A DNA stretch of 64,000 nt from Burkholderiaceae bacterium. Its GTDB lineage: Bacteria > Pseudomonadota > Gammaproteobacteria > Burkholderiales > Burkholderiaceae_C. Under the pieces are notes generated by a model that did not search any database, was not told the DNA's origin, and worked only from the letters and a program-made list of their open reading frames with translations. Of the stretch, positions 9,037 to 17,603 are shown one piece after another (within the stretch, counting starts at the first letter, position 1; each line of letters begins with the position of its first letter). Both the position numbers and the translations under genes were made by a program. The stretch is taken from assembly GCA_014879655.1 (NCBI GenBank), contig JACSRS010000223.1, positions 1-64,000 of the forward strand, in the 5' to 3' direction.

Positions 9037-10425
9037 CTACCGCCGTGGCCGGTCCCGCGCCAGCCGCAGGCCAGTGAACTGCCAGCACGCGCCGGTCGGG
9101 AAGAAGTTGCGGTAGCTGGCGCGGATGTGGTCGGCCGGCGTGGCGCACGAGCCGCCGCGCAGCACGTATTGGTCGCACATGAACTTGCCGTTGTATTCAC
9201 CCACCGCGCCCGCCCAGGGCCGGTAGCCGGGGTACGGCGCGTAGGCGCTGGACGTCCATTCCCAGACGTCGCCGAACAGCTGCTGCAAGCCGCTCACAGG
9301 CTCTGCAGCCGCCGGCAGCGGGTGAAAAACGCCGCGATCCGCCAGATTGACCCGATTGACCCGATTGGCCGATGCCGAGCCGTCGTCCGTCGCGCAAGTG
9401 GCCGCATGTTCCCACTCGGCTTCGGTCGGCAGGCGCGCGCCGGCCCAGCGTGCATAAGCGTCGGCCTCGAAATGGCTCAGGTGCGCCACCGGCGTTGCGT
9501 CGGCCAGTGGCACCTGACCGTGCAGTGTGAACACCTGCCAGCCGTCCTTGCCGTTGGCGTCACCGGCACCCCGCCGCCAGTAGAGCGGCGCCAGCCTGCC
9601 TTGCGATTGCACCCAGTCCCAGCCGGCGGACAGCCACCAGCGCGGGTCGCGGTAGCCGCCATCGGCAATGAAGGCTGCAAACTCGCCCTGCGTCACCGGC
9701 CGGCTGGCCAGTTCGAAGGGTTCGAGCCAGACCTTGTGACGCGGGCTTTCGTTGTCAAACGCGAACCCTTCACCGGCATGGCCGATCTCGACCAGCCCGC
9801 CGTCAAACCCCTGCCAGACCCACGGCGGCCGGGCTGCCGTCTCGGCCAGCGGTGGCGGCGCTGCCTGATAGGCCGGCGCCAGCGGGTTGCACGAGAGCAG
9901 GTGCTTGATGTCGGTGAGCAACAGCTCCTGGTGCTGCTGTTCGTGCTGCAGCCCCAGTGCCACCAGCGTCTTCAATTCTTCGTGGATCGGCTGCGCGAGC
10001 ATGTGCGCCATGCGCGCGTTCACCTGCGCCCGCCAGGCCAGCACGGCAGCCAGCGACGGGCGGGTCACCAGCCCGCGCTGCCCACGCGGATGCTGCTCGC
10101 CCACCGCCTGGTAGTAGCTGTTGAATAACACCCGGTACGCGGGGTCGAACGGCTGGAAATCCGGCTCGAAGCGCTCCAGCACGAAGGTCTCGAAAAACCA
10201 GGTGACGTGCGCCAGGTGCCACTTGACCGGACTGGCGTCGGGCATGGACTGCACCTGGCAGTCCTCGGGGCTCAGCGGCGCCGCCAGCGCCTCGGTCCGC
10301 GCCCGCACCTGCGCGAAGCGGGCGCGAAGGTCCGGAAAACGGTGTGAATTCGGCGATGTTGCGGTTGATGGCGTGGCCGATTGCGCGTCCGGTCGCGGCG
10401 TCGGCGCGAAGGAAAATGCAGGCAT
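9037..10425 (-). CDS. egtB: EgtB-like iron-dependent sulfoxide synthase
   Basis: 462 residues. An N-terminal DinB-like four-helix domain carries the iron-binding histidine pattern (KWHLAHVTWFFE and HEQQHQELL), followed by a formylglycine-generating-enzyme-like domain (DVWEWTSSAYAPYPGY, VLRGGSCATP, RASYRNFFP). This architecture is that of EgtB, which joins a thiol to hercynine in ergothioneine synthesis. ATG 10425 is used; a TTG lies 12 bp upstream. The partner methyltransferase EgtD is not next to it, so the pathway is either split or the protein has another thiol/imidazole substrate. A short tandem ATTGACCCG repeat at 9345-9370 encodes VNRVNL. Confidence 0.85.
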   Translation of the reverse strand: MPAFSFAPTPRPDAQSATPSTATSPNSHRFPDLRARFAQVRARTEALAAPLSPEDCQVQSMPDASPVKWHLAHVTWFFETFVLERFEPDFQPFDPAYRVLFNSYYQAVGEQHPRGQRGLVTRPSLAAVLAWRAQVNARMAHMLAQPIHEELKTLVALGLQHEQQHQELLLTDIKHLLSCNPLAPAYQAAPPPLAETAARPPWVWQGFDGGLVEIGHAGEGFAFDNESPRHKVWLEPFELASRPVTQGEFAAFIADGGYRDPRWWLSAGWDWVQSQGRLAPLYWRRGAGDANGKDGWQVFTLHGQVPLADATPVAHLSHFEADAYARWAGARLPTEAEWEHAATCATDDGSASANRVNRVNLADRGVFHPLPAAAEPVSGLQQLFGDVWEWTSSAYAPYPGYRPWAGAVGEYNGKFMCDQYVLRGGSCATPADHIRASYRNFFPTGACWQFTGLRLARDRPRR

Positions 10426-10543
10426 GGTCGCATTCAAACACAGGCGGCACCGCGTTGTCCGGCGCCCCGGACAAACCCTGAAACGGCCGCCTGCCGTCGC
10501 GCCGGGGACAAATCCCGCCGCGCCGCGGGTTCAACATCGGTGC

Positions 10544-11215
10544 ATGGGAACCCTCTACCTCGTGCGCCACGGCCAGGCCTCGTTTGGCGCCGACGACTAT
10601 GACCAACTCAGCGACCTCGGCCAGCGCCAGAGCGTGCGCCTGGGCGAATACCTGGCGTCGCGGGGCGTCACCTTCGATGCGGTCTACACGGGCACCCTGC
10701 GCCGGCAGGTGCAGACATGGGCCGGCATTGCCGAAGGAGCAGGAGGCCTGGCGCTGGAGCCCGTGCTTTGGCCGGGGCTGAACGAATACGACAGCCATGC
10801 AGTGATCGGTGCCATTTACCCGTTGCCGCTGAAGAAACCTGACACGCCCGAGCTGTACCGCCATCACTTCCGCTTGCTGCGCGACGGGCTGGCGCAGTGG
10901 ATGGCCGGCGTGGTCAGCCCCAAAGGCATGCCGACCTACGAAGAATTCGTGCACGGCGTGACCAGCGCGCTGGACCACATCCGCAAGTCGCACACCGGCA
11001 ACGTGCTGCTGGTCTCCAGCGGCGGCCCGATCGCCACGGCGGTGGGCCGCGTTCTGGGCACGCCGCCGGAAAAGACCATCGAGCTGAACATGCGAATCCG
11101 CAACAGCGCCCTGACCGAATTTGCCTTCACCCCCAAGCGCCACATGCTGCTGACCTACAACACGCTGCCGCACCTGGATCATGCGGATTACCGGGACTGG
11201 GTGACTTACGCCTGA
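10544..11215 (+). CDS. histidine phosphatase family protein (phosphoglycerate-mutase-like)
   Basis: 223 residues. It opens MGTLYLVRHGQASFG, whose RHG motif carries the phosphoacceptor histidine; a second conserved patch, LLVSSGGPIATAVG, replaces the usual SHGG-type motif with SSGG, so the distal catalytic histidine looks substituted. The substrate is unknown (SixA/phosphoglycerate-mutase superfamily). It is transcribed convergently with the RlmN-family gene; an R85 repeat fills the space between them. Confidence 0.82.
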   Translation: MGTLYLVRHGQASFGADDYDQLSDLGQRQSVRLGEYLASRGVTFDAVYTGTLRRQVQTWAGIAEGAGGLALEPVLWPGLNEYDSHAVIGAIYPLPLKKPDTPELYRHHFRLLRDGLAQWMAGVVSPKGMPTYEEFVHGVTSALDHIRKSHTGNVLLVSSGGPIATAVGRVLGTPPEKTIELNMRIRNSALTEFAFTPKRHMLLTYNTLPHLDHADYRDWVTYA

Positions 11216-11242
11216 GTGGCGGGCGATTCGGCCACCAGAAAA

Positions 11243-11330
11243 GGGCGACCCCCAGGGGCAGAAAACCCCGTTTTCCCGGCTTTTTTGGCACTCAGCCAGC
11301 GTCGAATGGACGTTTTCAGCTATTGAAAAA
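11243..11330 (-). repeat. R85 dispersed repeat, copy 3 (intergenic)
   Basis: On the minus strand: TTTCAATAGCTG, then TCCATTCGACGCTGGCTGAG, TGCCAAAAAAG, GAAAACGGGGTTTTC and CCCCTGGGGGTCGC. It fills the gap between the convergent phosphatase and rlmN-like genes. Its GAAAAC-GTTTTC inner palindrome could form a hairpin and perhaps terminates both. Confidence 0.75.
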
Positions 11331-11336
11331 TGACTT

Positions 11337-12470
11337 TCAGGCCGCCGAGCCGGCGACCGGCTGCGTGCGCGGCGCCCAGTAAAGCGGCGCCCCAGCGGCA
11401 TGGCGGGCGCGCAGCTGACCGCACCCGCCCTCCACATCCTGCGCGGCCGACTGGCGCAGCTTGGTCAGGACGCCGCGCTGGTGCAGGGTGCGCGCCATCT
11501 GCGCCGAGCGCTCGGCCGGCGGCCGACGGAAAGGCAGGCCGTCGACGTTGTTGTACGGAATCAGGTTCAGCACCGCGTACTTGCCGCGCAACAGCCGCAC
11601 CAGGCCGTCGATCTCGTCCGGCCCGTCGTTCACACCGTCCAGCAGCGCCCACTGCACCTGCACCGGGTAACCGGTGGCGCGGGCGTAGACCTCGCCCAGC
11701 TCCAGCAGCTCGGCCGGGTCGATGCGGGGCGCGCGCGGCAGCAGCGCGGCACGCCGCTCCGCAGACACACTGTGCAGCGACAGCGCGAGCGCCGGCCTGA
11801 CGACGCCCTGCGCCAGACGCTCGAAGGCGCGGCGGTCACCCACCGTGGAAAACACCAGGTTCTTGTGGCCCACATTGCCGGCCGTGCCCAGCAGTTCGAT
11901 GGCGTCGAACACGTTGTCCAGGTTGTGCGCCGGCTCGCCCATGCCCATGAAAACCACCTTGTGCACCGGCCGCAGCGTGCGCGCCAGTGCCACCTGCGCA
12001 ACGATTTCGGCGCTGCCCAGCTGGCGCAGCAGGCCGCCCTGCCCGGTCATGCAAAAGCCGCAGCCCACCGCGCAGCCGACCTGGCTGGACACGCACAGCC
12101 CGCCGCGCGGCAGCAGCACGCTCTCGACCGTCTGGCCGTCGAACAGGTTCAGCAGCAGCCGCTCGCCGCCATCCTGCGACGGGTGGCGCGAATGCAGCCG
12201 GGCCAGCGACGCCAGCGTGGCCGTGATCTGCGGCAGCGCCGAGCGCAGCCGGGCCGGCATGAAGTCTTCCAGACGGCGCCGGCCACTGTCTTGCGGCAGG
12301 GCCTGGCTCCACAGCCGCAGCACCCGGTGTTCGTGCGCCGGCCGTGCGCCCAGTTCGCGCAGCTGCCGGCGCAGCCATTGCAGCTGCGTCGGCGCGCCAT
12401 CGCCCGCCGGCGCCGCAGCGTCCGGGGTCATCCCGGCGTTGCCGGTATCAGCGGGCGTGTCAGTGTTCAC
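11337..12470 (-). CDS. rlmN: radical SAM RlmN/Cfr-family rRNA methyltransferase
   Basis: 377 residues. The radical-SAM cluster is C133-x3-C137-x2-C140 (CAVGCGFC). The family-specific cysteines are also present: C126 in LCVSSQVGC (E. coli RlmN C118) and C350 in GGCGQL (E. coli C355), so the two-step methyl transfer chemistry is intact. RlmN methylates C2 of A2503 in 23S rRNA and A37 in some tRNAs; this could be the main RlmN or a second paralogue, since the N-terminal region is divergent. The start is GTG overlapping the TGA of the upstream Bug receptor gene (GTGA at 12467-12470), an unusual partner. Confidence 0.85.
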   Translation of the reverse strand: MNTDTPADTGNAGMTPDAAAPAGDGAPTQLQWLRRQLRELGARPAHEHRVLRLWSQALPQDSGRRRLEDFMPARLRSALPQITATLASLARLHSRHPSQDGGERLLLNLFDGQTVESVLLPRGGLCVSSQVGCAVGCGFCMTGQGGLLRQLGSAEIVAQVALARTLRPVHKVVFMGMGEPAHNLDNVFDAIELLGTAGNVGHKNLVFSTVGDRRAFERLAQGVVRPALALSLHSVSAERRAALLPRAPRIDPAELLELGEVYARATGYPVQVQWALLDGVNDGPDEIDGLVRLLRGKYAVLNLIPYNNVDGLPFRRPPAERSAQMARTLHQRGVLTKLRQSAAQDVEGGCGQLRARHAAGAPLYWAPRTQPVAGSAA

Positions 12471-13456
12471 TGGGGCACGAAGCCGCTGTCCTTGATGATG
12501 CGCGCCCAGACCTTGGCATAGGCGCGTTCACGCGCTGCCAGCTGGGCCTGCGGCATGTAGCCGACCGTCAGCCCCATCGCGGTCAGGCGATCGCGCACCT
12601 CGGGCACGGCCAGCGTCTTGTTCAGCGCCTGCGAAAAATGGTCGACCGCCGCCTTGGACGTCCCGGCGGGCGCGAAGACACCATAGAACGGCACGTCTTC
12701 AAACCCGGCCAGCCCCAGTTCGGTGAAGGTCGGCACGTCGGGCAGCGCGCTCTGGCGCTTGTCGCCCAGCACCGCGACGATGCGCAGCTTGCCGGCCTTG
12801 TGGTTTTCAATGAAGTCGGGCACCGACGCCACGCCGGCGGCAATCTGGTTGCCCAGCATGTCGGCAATCAGCGGCGCACTGCCGCGGTACGGCGCGGCGA
12901 CCAGGTCGAGCTTGAACTTTTCGCCGACGACCTTGACCAGAAACTCCGGCACCGATGCCGGCGCGGGAACGCCCACCGCACCCTTGCCACCGCCTGCGCC
13001 CTTGACCCAGGCCACGTAGTCGGCGAACGACTTCGCCGGCGTGCCGCCCGAGACCGCAAACGAGTTGACAAAGGTGGCAAAACCGGCCACCGGCACGAAA
13101 TCGGTCACCGGATCAAAGCCGGGGTTCTTCGTGACCAGCGGCAGGATGGTGATGGTGTGGTCGTGCGAGATGAAAAAGGTGGTGCCATCGGCCGGCGCGG
13201 CCTTCAGCGCCTGCGCGGCGATCTGGCCACCGGCGCCGGGCTTGTTCTCGACCACCACCGGCACGCCGAGCTCGTCCTTCAGCCGTTCGGCCAGGATGCG
13301 GGCAATGGCATCGGTGCCGCCACCGGGCGGGAAGCCCACCAGCAGCTTGACGGTCTTGCCGCCTTGCGCGCTGGCCAGGCCGACGGTGGCCACGGTGGCG
13401 AGCACCAGCGCCGTGCGGGCGACGCGGGAAATGAGACTTCTGCGCGAAAACGCCAT
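12467..13456 (-). CDS. Bug-family tripartite tricarboxylate transporter substrate-binding protein
   Basis: 329 residues. MAFSRRSLISRVARTALVLA followed by cleavage near GLASAQ is an export signal with a twin-arginine-like start. KLLVGFPPGGGTDAIARIL and VVVENKPGAGGQIAA are the two ligand-loop motifs of Bug (TctC-like) periplasmic receptors, hugely expanded in Burkholderiales. An AGGAG-like site precedes ATG 13456. No TctA/TctB membrane genes are adjacent, so it is an orphan receptor. Its stop overlaps the start of the rlmN-family gene. Confidence 0.92.
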   Translation of the reverse strand: MAFSRRSLISRVARTALVLATVATVGLASAQGGKTVKLLVGFPPGGGTDAIARILAERLKDELGVPVVVENKPGAGGQIAAQALKAAPADGTTFFISHDHTITILPLVTKNPGFDPVTDFVPVAGFATFVNSFAVSGGTPAKSFADYVAWVKGAGGGKGAVGVPAPASVPEFLVKVVGEKFKLDLVAAPYRGSAPLIADMLGNQIAAGVASVPDFIENHKAGKLRIVAVLGDKRQSALPDVPTFTELGLAGFEDVPFYGVFAPAGTSKAAVDHFSQALNKTLAVPEVRDRLTAMGLTVGYMPQAQLAARERAYAKVWARIIKDSGFVPQ

Positions 13457-13615
13457 GAAAAACTCCTGATCAGTCGAGAAGATGGATTGTTGAATGCGGA
13501 ACCGGCGGATTATCCGGGCCCGCGCGCACCTTGCCGCGCTGTGGCGCCGGCACAGGCCCGGCTGTCTCTCGCCGGCTTGAGCAGGATCAAGCCCGCACAC
13601 CGGCCACACCGGCGT

Positions 13616-15469
13616 TCAGCCGTTTTTTTCGTCGGCGGCGGCCAGCACCGGGCGACTCGACGCGCCGGAGCCGCCGGAGGACCGGCTGGATCGATTGCTG
13701 TCGGGCAATTCCGACTCGGTTGAAACGCTGCCCGGCCGGTCCGCAGCCGCGCCCGAGCGGTCGGGCTCCAGAAACCGGATCGGCCGGCGTGTGCGCGACG
13801 ACATGCTGGAGAGCAGCCGGTCCAGATCACGCAGGATCAGTACATGGGTGCGAAGCCGCTCGCCGAGCAGCACGGCAGCGATGTGGAATTGCAGCGGAAT
13901 CGAGAACTTCGCCCCGCGCGACGGCGCCAGCCCGGATGCCAGCAGTTGCACCAGCTTTTCCTGCAGCGGCTCGCGTGCGCGAACGCCTTCCATGATCAGG
14001 CCGAAGCGCCCGGTTTCGATGCGGCCCACCGGGTCCCCATCGCGCGCCACGCGGTACAGCTTGACCACGGCGCGCAACAGACATTGTTCGGCCATCGCGT
14101 CACCATAGGCCTGGCGGATCTCGGCCAGGTTGGCCACCTCGATCATCACCACCGCAGCGGCTTCCTTGCGCATCATCGCCCCGGACACGGTGGCCTTGAG
14201 CTGCCGCTCGAAAGCGGCGGGCGAGAGCAGCCCGGTCAGCGCGTCCTGCTCGGTCAGCTTGTTGACCCGGGTCATCGCCCCGTGCCGGTCACGGGAGCGC
14301 CGGTTCACCGCAATCAGCAACAGCGGCACCGCCAGCGCCGCCGCCACCGAGGAGCCGTCAAAGTTCAGCCACGATGCGGTCAGCCAACCGTACAGGCGCA
14401 ACACGGCCACGGCAATCGTCACCGCCAGCGGCAGGTAGGCGAACAGCACCCAGCCACCCACGGTGTCGCCGCGCCGCCAGGCCAGCGAGGCCAGCAGCAG
14501 CGTCATCGCCACGCTCGACAGCAGCGCGAACGCGACGATGGCGTTCTCCACCTTCCCTGTTACATGAGGAAAGGCCATGGCCAACAGCAGCACCAGCATG
14601 CCGTTGGCCAGCGCCAGTCGGTCGATCCAGGGATGGCGCGGCGCGATGGCGCACAGGTTGCGCACGAACAGGATGTTCACCCCGGCGATGACCATCGGCA
14701 TCAGGCCCATGGCCCGGTCGTTCCATTCGGGCAACCGGGGCCACAGCAGGTGGCCGCCGATGCCGGTGACCGCCACCACCGTCAGCGTCATCGTCGCGCC
14801 ATAGAACGCGTACCAGGCGTAAGTGCGATCCCGGTAGATGACGCTCTCGATCAGGCAGAACATCACCAGCAGCAGCAGCGTTCCCAGCACCGCGCCCATG
14901 GCCAGGTACTCGAACTGGTGGACTTGCTCCATCTGCGGACTGGCGCCCATGCGCAGCGGGAAGCCGATCGCATCACGATGCCGCACCTGCAGCACCACCT
15001 CACGTGCCGCGCCGTGGGGCAGCGCCATCAGAAAGCTGGGGTAGCGCCCTGGCCGGCTCCAGCTGGCCACGTCGAGCCGGTCACCAGCGATCTGGCTCTC
15101 CCAATGTCCGTCGGCACTGCGCTGGTAAAGCGTGGCCGAGTCCAGCAGGGGCACCGGAATGTCCAGCCCCCAGTCGTCGCTGACCACCGATGTGCCTTGC
15201 AACCGCAGCTTGATCCACAGCGTCTTGCCCGGCCCGAGCGGGTAGACGGTGCCGGGCGCATCGGGCTTGAACCGGCTGGCCAGCCGGGTGCTGACGTCTT
15301 CGACGGAGGCCTTTTCGCCGTCTTCGACCCAGGCAGTCTGCGACAGCACCCTGGGCGCTTCCAGGCTCCACGCCGATGCTCCCGCCAGCAGCAGCGCGGC
15401 CATCAGCAGCATCCTGGCGACCAGCGCCCCTCCCGGCCACCTCGCATGCGGGGTGGCGCCGGACCTCAC
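13616..15469 (-). CDS. 7TMR-DISM sensor with degenerate GGDEF domain
   Basis: 617 residues from a GTG that overlaps the upstream TGA. A signal peptide (cleavage near ASAWS) is followed by an extracytoplasmic 7TMR-DISMED2-like domain (about 40-190), about seven membrane segments (about 195-400) and a diguanylate-cyclase-like domain (about 410-560) in which the GG(D/E)EF site reads ETGRF (485-489), so cyclase activity is not expected. EQDALTGLLSPAAFERQL is the normal GGDEF-domain entry. The tail is Ser-rich and disordered. It may act as a c-di-GMP or GTP sensor or purely as a scaffold. Confidence 0.82.
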   Translation of the reverse strand: MRSGATPHARWPGGALVARMLLMAALLLAGASAWSLEAPRVLSQTAWVEDGEKASVEDVSTRLASRFKPDAPGTVYPLGPGKTLWIKLRLQGTSVVSDDWGLDIPVPLLDSATLYQRSADGHWESQIAGDRLDVASWSRPGRYPSFLMALPHGAAREVVLQVRHRDAIGFPLRMGASPQMEQVHQFEYLAMGAVLGTLLLLVMFCLIESVIYRDRTYAWYAFYGATMTLTVVAVTGIGGHLLWPRLPEWNDRAMGLMPMVIAGVNILFVRNLCAIAPRHPWIDRLALANGMLVLLLAMAFPHVTGKVENAIVAFALLSSVAMTLLLASLAWRRGDTVGGWVLFAYLPLAVTIAVAVLRLYGWLTASWLNFDGSSVAAALAVPLLLIAVNRRSRDRHGAMTRVNKLTEQDALTGLLSPAAFERQLKATVSGAMMRKEAAAVVMIEVANLAEIRQAYGDAMAEQCLLRAVVKLYRVARDGDPVGRIETGRFGLIMEGVRAREPLQEKLVQLLASGLAPSRGAKFSIPLQFHIAAVLLGERLRTHVLILRDLDRLLSSMSSRTRRPIRFLEPDRSGAAADRPGSVSTESELPDSNRSSRSSGGSGASSRPVLAAADEKNG

Positions 15470-16314
15470 TGAGCGGCTCCGGCGGCGGGCTGTGCCCGTT
15501 CGCGAAGTGTGTCGGCGGGCAAGCGGTGAATTTCCTGCAGCAGCCGTGCCAGTTGCCAGCCGGCAGCGCCGACGACCGCCCGCCCCTTGTCGGCGGTGGC
15601 GGCAGCGGCATCACCGACGGCACCGGCCGGGTTGTAGTCCTGCATCTGCCAGGCCAGTTTGGCGCTCTTGCCGTTGCCCAGCAGTTCAAACGCCGCGGCA
15701 CGGTCTTGCGACGTCGAATGAAAGGCGCGCGCCTTGCTCATGCGCACGGCCTGCGGCCGCAGCGCCAGCATCATCGAGGTTTCGATGTCACCGGCATGCA
15801 CGCCAAAGCGGTGCTCGTCGGCGCCAAACAGCGCGGCGGCGTCCTGCCCCTGGCCGTTCACCAGCGGCAGGTTGAACCAGCTCAGGCTGTAGACCAGCAT
15901 CGACAACCGGCTGCGCAGGTCGCGCGCCACCACATCGAGCAGCCCGACCTGGCCGCCGTGCGCGTTGAAGATCACCAGTTTTTTCACGCCGCTGGCGGCG
16001 ACCGACTCGCCGATCTCGGTCCACAGACGGATCACGGTTTCGGCCTTCAGCGTCAGCGTACCGGGAAAACGCGCGTGCTCCGGGCTGAAGCCGACCGCCT
16101 GTGTCGGCAGGAAAAAGGCCGGCAAGTCCGCCGGCAGATGCGGCAGCGCGGCAGCGATCACGCCGTCGACCAGGTCGGTGTCCACCGACAGCGGCAGATG
16201 CGGGCCGTGCTGCTCGGTCGCGGCGACCGGCAGGACGGCGATGACGCGATCCAGCGCCAGCCGACCGAAGTCGGCGGTGGTCAGGTCCGACCAGAAGCGC
16301 TCCGTGTGTGACAT
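15466..16314 (-). CDS. creatininase-family amidohydrolase
   Basis: 282 residues. VAATEQHGPHLPLSVDTDL, NAHGGQVGLLDVVARDL and GVHAGDIETSMML are the metal-binding and catalytic motifs of the creatininase superfamily (creatinine amidohydrolase, MftE, FAPy deformylase). The exact substrate cannot be assigned. It heads a two-gene unit with the 7TM sensor (GTGA overlap) and diverges from the alaX-like gene. Confidence 0.87.
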   Translation of the reverse strand: MSHTERFWSDLTTADFGRLALDRVIAVLPVAATEQHGPHLPLSVDTDLVDGVIAAALPHLPADLPAFFLPTQAVGFSPEHARFPGTLTLKAETVIRLWTEIGESVAASGVKKLVIFNAHGGQVGLLDVVARDLRSRLSMLVYSLSWFNLPLVNGQGQDAAALFGADEHRFGVHAGDIETSMMLALRPQAVRMSKARAFHSTSQDRAAAFELLGNGKSAKLAWQMQDYNPAGAVGDAAAATADKGRAVVGAAGWQLARLLQEIHRLPADTLRERAQPAAGAAQ

Positions 16315-16420
16315 GCCTGCATCTTAATTCGACCGGACGGGGTGGGCGTGGCAACAACTCGCGGTTTTCGCCCCGGCCACACCCGCACTTTCCCCTACAG
16401 CCACCGCTATCATTCGCCCG

Positions 16421-17218
16421 ATGACCCACGACCTCTTCCGCACCGACGCCTACCGCACCACCTGCAACGCCACCGTCACCGCCATCACGCCGCAGGGCAT
16501 CGTGCTGGACCAGACGGTTTTTTACCCGCTGGGCGGCGGTCAGGCCGGCGACACCGGCGTGCTGGTGCTGGCCGACGGCAGCGAACTGCCCATTGCCGAC
16601 ACCCGCAAGGGCAAAGATGCTGACGGGCAATTTACCAACGATATCTGCCACATCCCAGCGTCAAAAGGACCTGAACCGCTATCGATTGAGGACTTGTGCG
16701 CGCAAGCCGGCCTGGCCGTTGGCGACACAGTGACGGCGCGCATCGACTGGGCACGGCGCCACCGGCTGATGCGCTTTCACACCACCACGCACCTGCTGTG
16801 CCACCTGGTGCCGCAGCTGGTCAACGGCTGCTCGATCACGACCGACTACGCGCGGCTGGACTTCAACATGACCGATGCGCTGGACAAGGAGCAGCTCACC
16901 GCCGGCATCGCCGCGCTGGTGGCCGCCGCCCACCCGGTGACCGTGGGCAGCATCACTGACGCCGAGCTCGACGCCAACCCGGCGCTGGTGAAAAGCATGA
17001 GCGTGCAGCCGCCGCGCGGCAGCGGCAGCGTGCGCACCATCAGGATCGGCACCGCGACCGCGGATGCCGGGCGCGTCGGCACCCCGGCCATGATCGACTA
17101 CCAGCCCTGCGGCGGCACCCACGTGGCCAACACGTCGGAAATCGGCGCGGTGGTGGTGACGAAGATCGAGAAGAAGTCCGCCACCACACGCCGGGTGGTG
17201 CTCGGGTTCGCCGGGTAA
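16421..17218 (+). CDS. alanyl-tRNA editing protein, AlaX type
   Basis: 265 residues. A short AlaRS-like beta-barrel N-terminus (TVFYPLGGGQAGDTG) leads into the editing domain with zinc ligands H120 and H124 (HTTTHLL) and C230 and H234 (CGGTH). Stand-alone AlaX proteins hydrolyse Ser- or Gly-mischarged tRNA-Ala. Residues about 62-90 are encoded by an antisense R85 repeat copy inserted between the barrel and the editing domain, lengthening the linker. It diverges from the creatininase-family gene and is followed after 31 bp by a DUF167 gene. Confidence 0.87.
   Translation: MTHDLFRTDAYRTTCNATVTAITPQGIVLDQTVFYPLGGGQAGDTGVLVLADGSELPIADTRKGKDADGQFTNDICHIPASKGPEPLSIEDLCAQAGLAVGDTVTARIDWARRHRLMRFHTTTHLLCHLVPQLVNGCSITTDYARLDFNMTDALDKEQLTAGIAALVAAAHPVTVGSITDAELDANPALVKSMSVQPPRGSGSVRTIRIGTATADAGRVGTPAMIDYQPCGGTHVANTSEIGAVVVTKIEKKSATTRRVVLGFAG
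16605..16690 (-). repeat. R85 dispersed repeat, copy 4 (inside the alaX-like gene, antisense)
   Basis: On the minus strand: AATCGATAGCGG, TCCTTTTGACGCTGGGAT, then a degenerate 3' part. The plus-strand frame reads IPASKGPEPLSIED in the AlaX linker. Confidence 0.6.
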
Positions 17219-17249
17219 GCCTTTCCCGCCCCGCGCCCATCCGGCCTCC

Positions 17250-17561
17250 ATGCAGCCGCGCAACATCACCGGTGAGTCTTTTTTCTGCTGGGACGGCGAC
17301 GTGCTGGTGGTCAACATCCTGGGCAAGCCGTCGGCCCGGCGCGACGCCATCGGCACGCCTTACGGCAACCAGTTGCGCGTGAGTGTGAAAGCCGCGCCGG
17401 AAAACGGCAAGGCGACCGACTACATGGTGAAGTTCCTGGCGCCGCTGTTCGGCGTGCGCGTGGCCGACATCGAGGTGGTCTTCGGCCGGGAGAACGTCAA
17501 CAAGCAGTTGCGCATCCGCTCGCCGCAGCAGCTGCCACCGGTGTTCGGGCCGCCGCCCTGA
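17250..17561 (+). CDS. DUF167 (YggU-type) family protein
   Basis: 103 residues. LRVSVKAAPENGKATDYMVKFLA followed by the VVFGRENVNKQLRI strand matches the DUF167/UPF0235 family of small cytoplasmic proteins of unknown role. It follows the alaX-like gene in the same direction and ends 42 bp before the convergent CFA-synthase remnant. Confidence 0.85.
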   Translation: MQPRNITGESFFCWDGDVLVVNILGKPSARRDAIGTPYGNQLRVSVKAAPENGKATDYMVKFLAPLFGVRVADIEVVFGRENVNKQLRIRSPQQLPPVFGPPP

Positions 17562-17603
17562 AGCGCTGCCGGCAGCGCCGACAGGTCATCCAGATAGTCC
17601 CGA

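Noticed and set aside
9345-9370. ATTGACCCG tandem repeat in egtB
   Set aside because: A two- to three-unit repeat that is translated (VNRVNL) and could be a simple slippage product; kept only as a remark in the egtB entry. A resemblance to the AATTAGCCCAATTGGG stretch before katG is too weak to join them.
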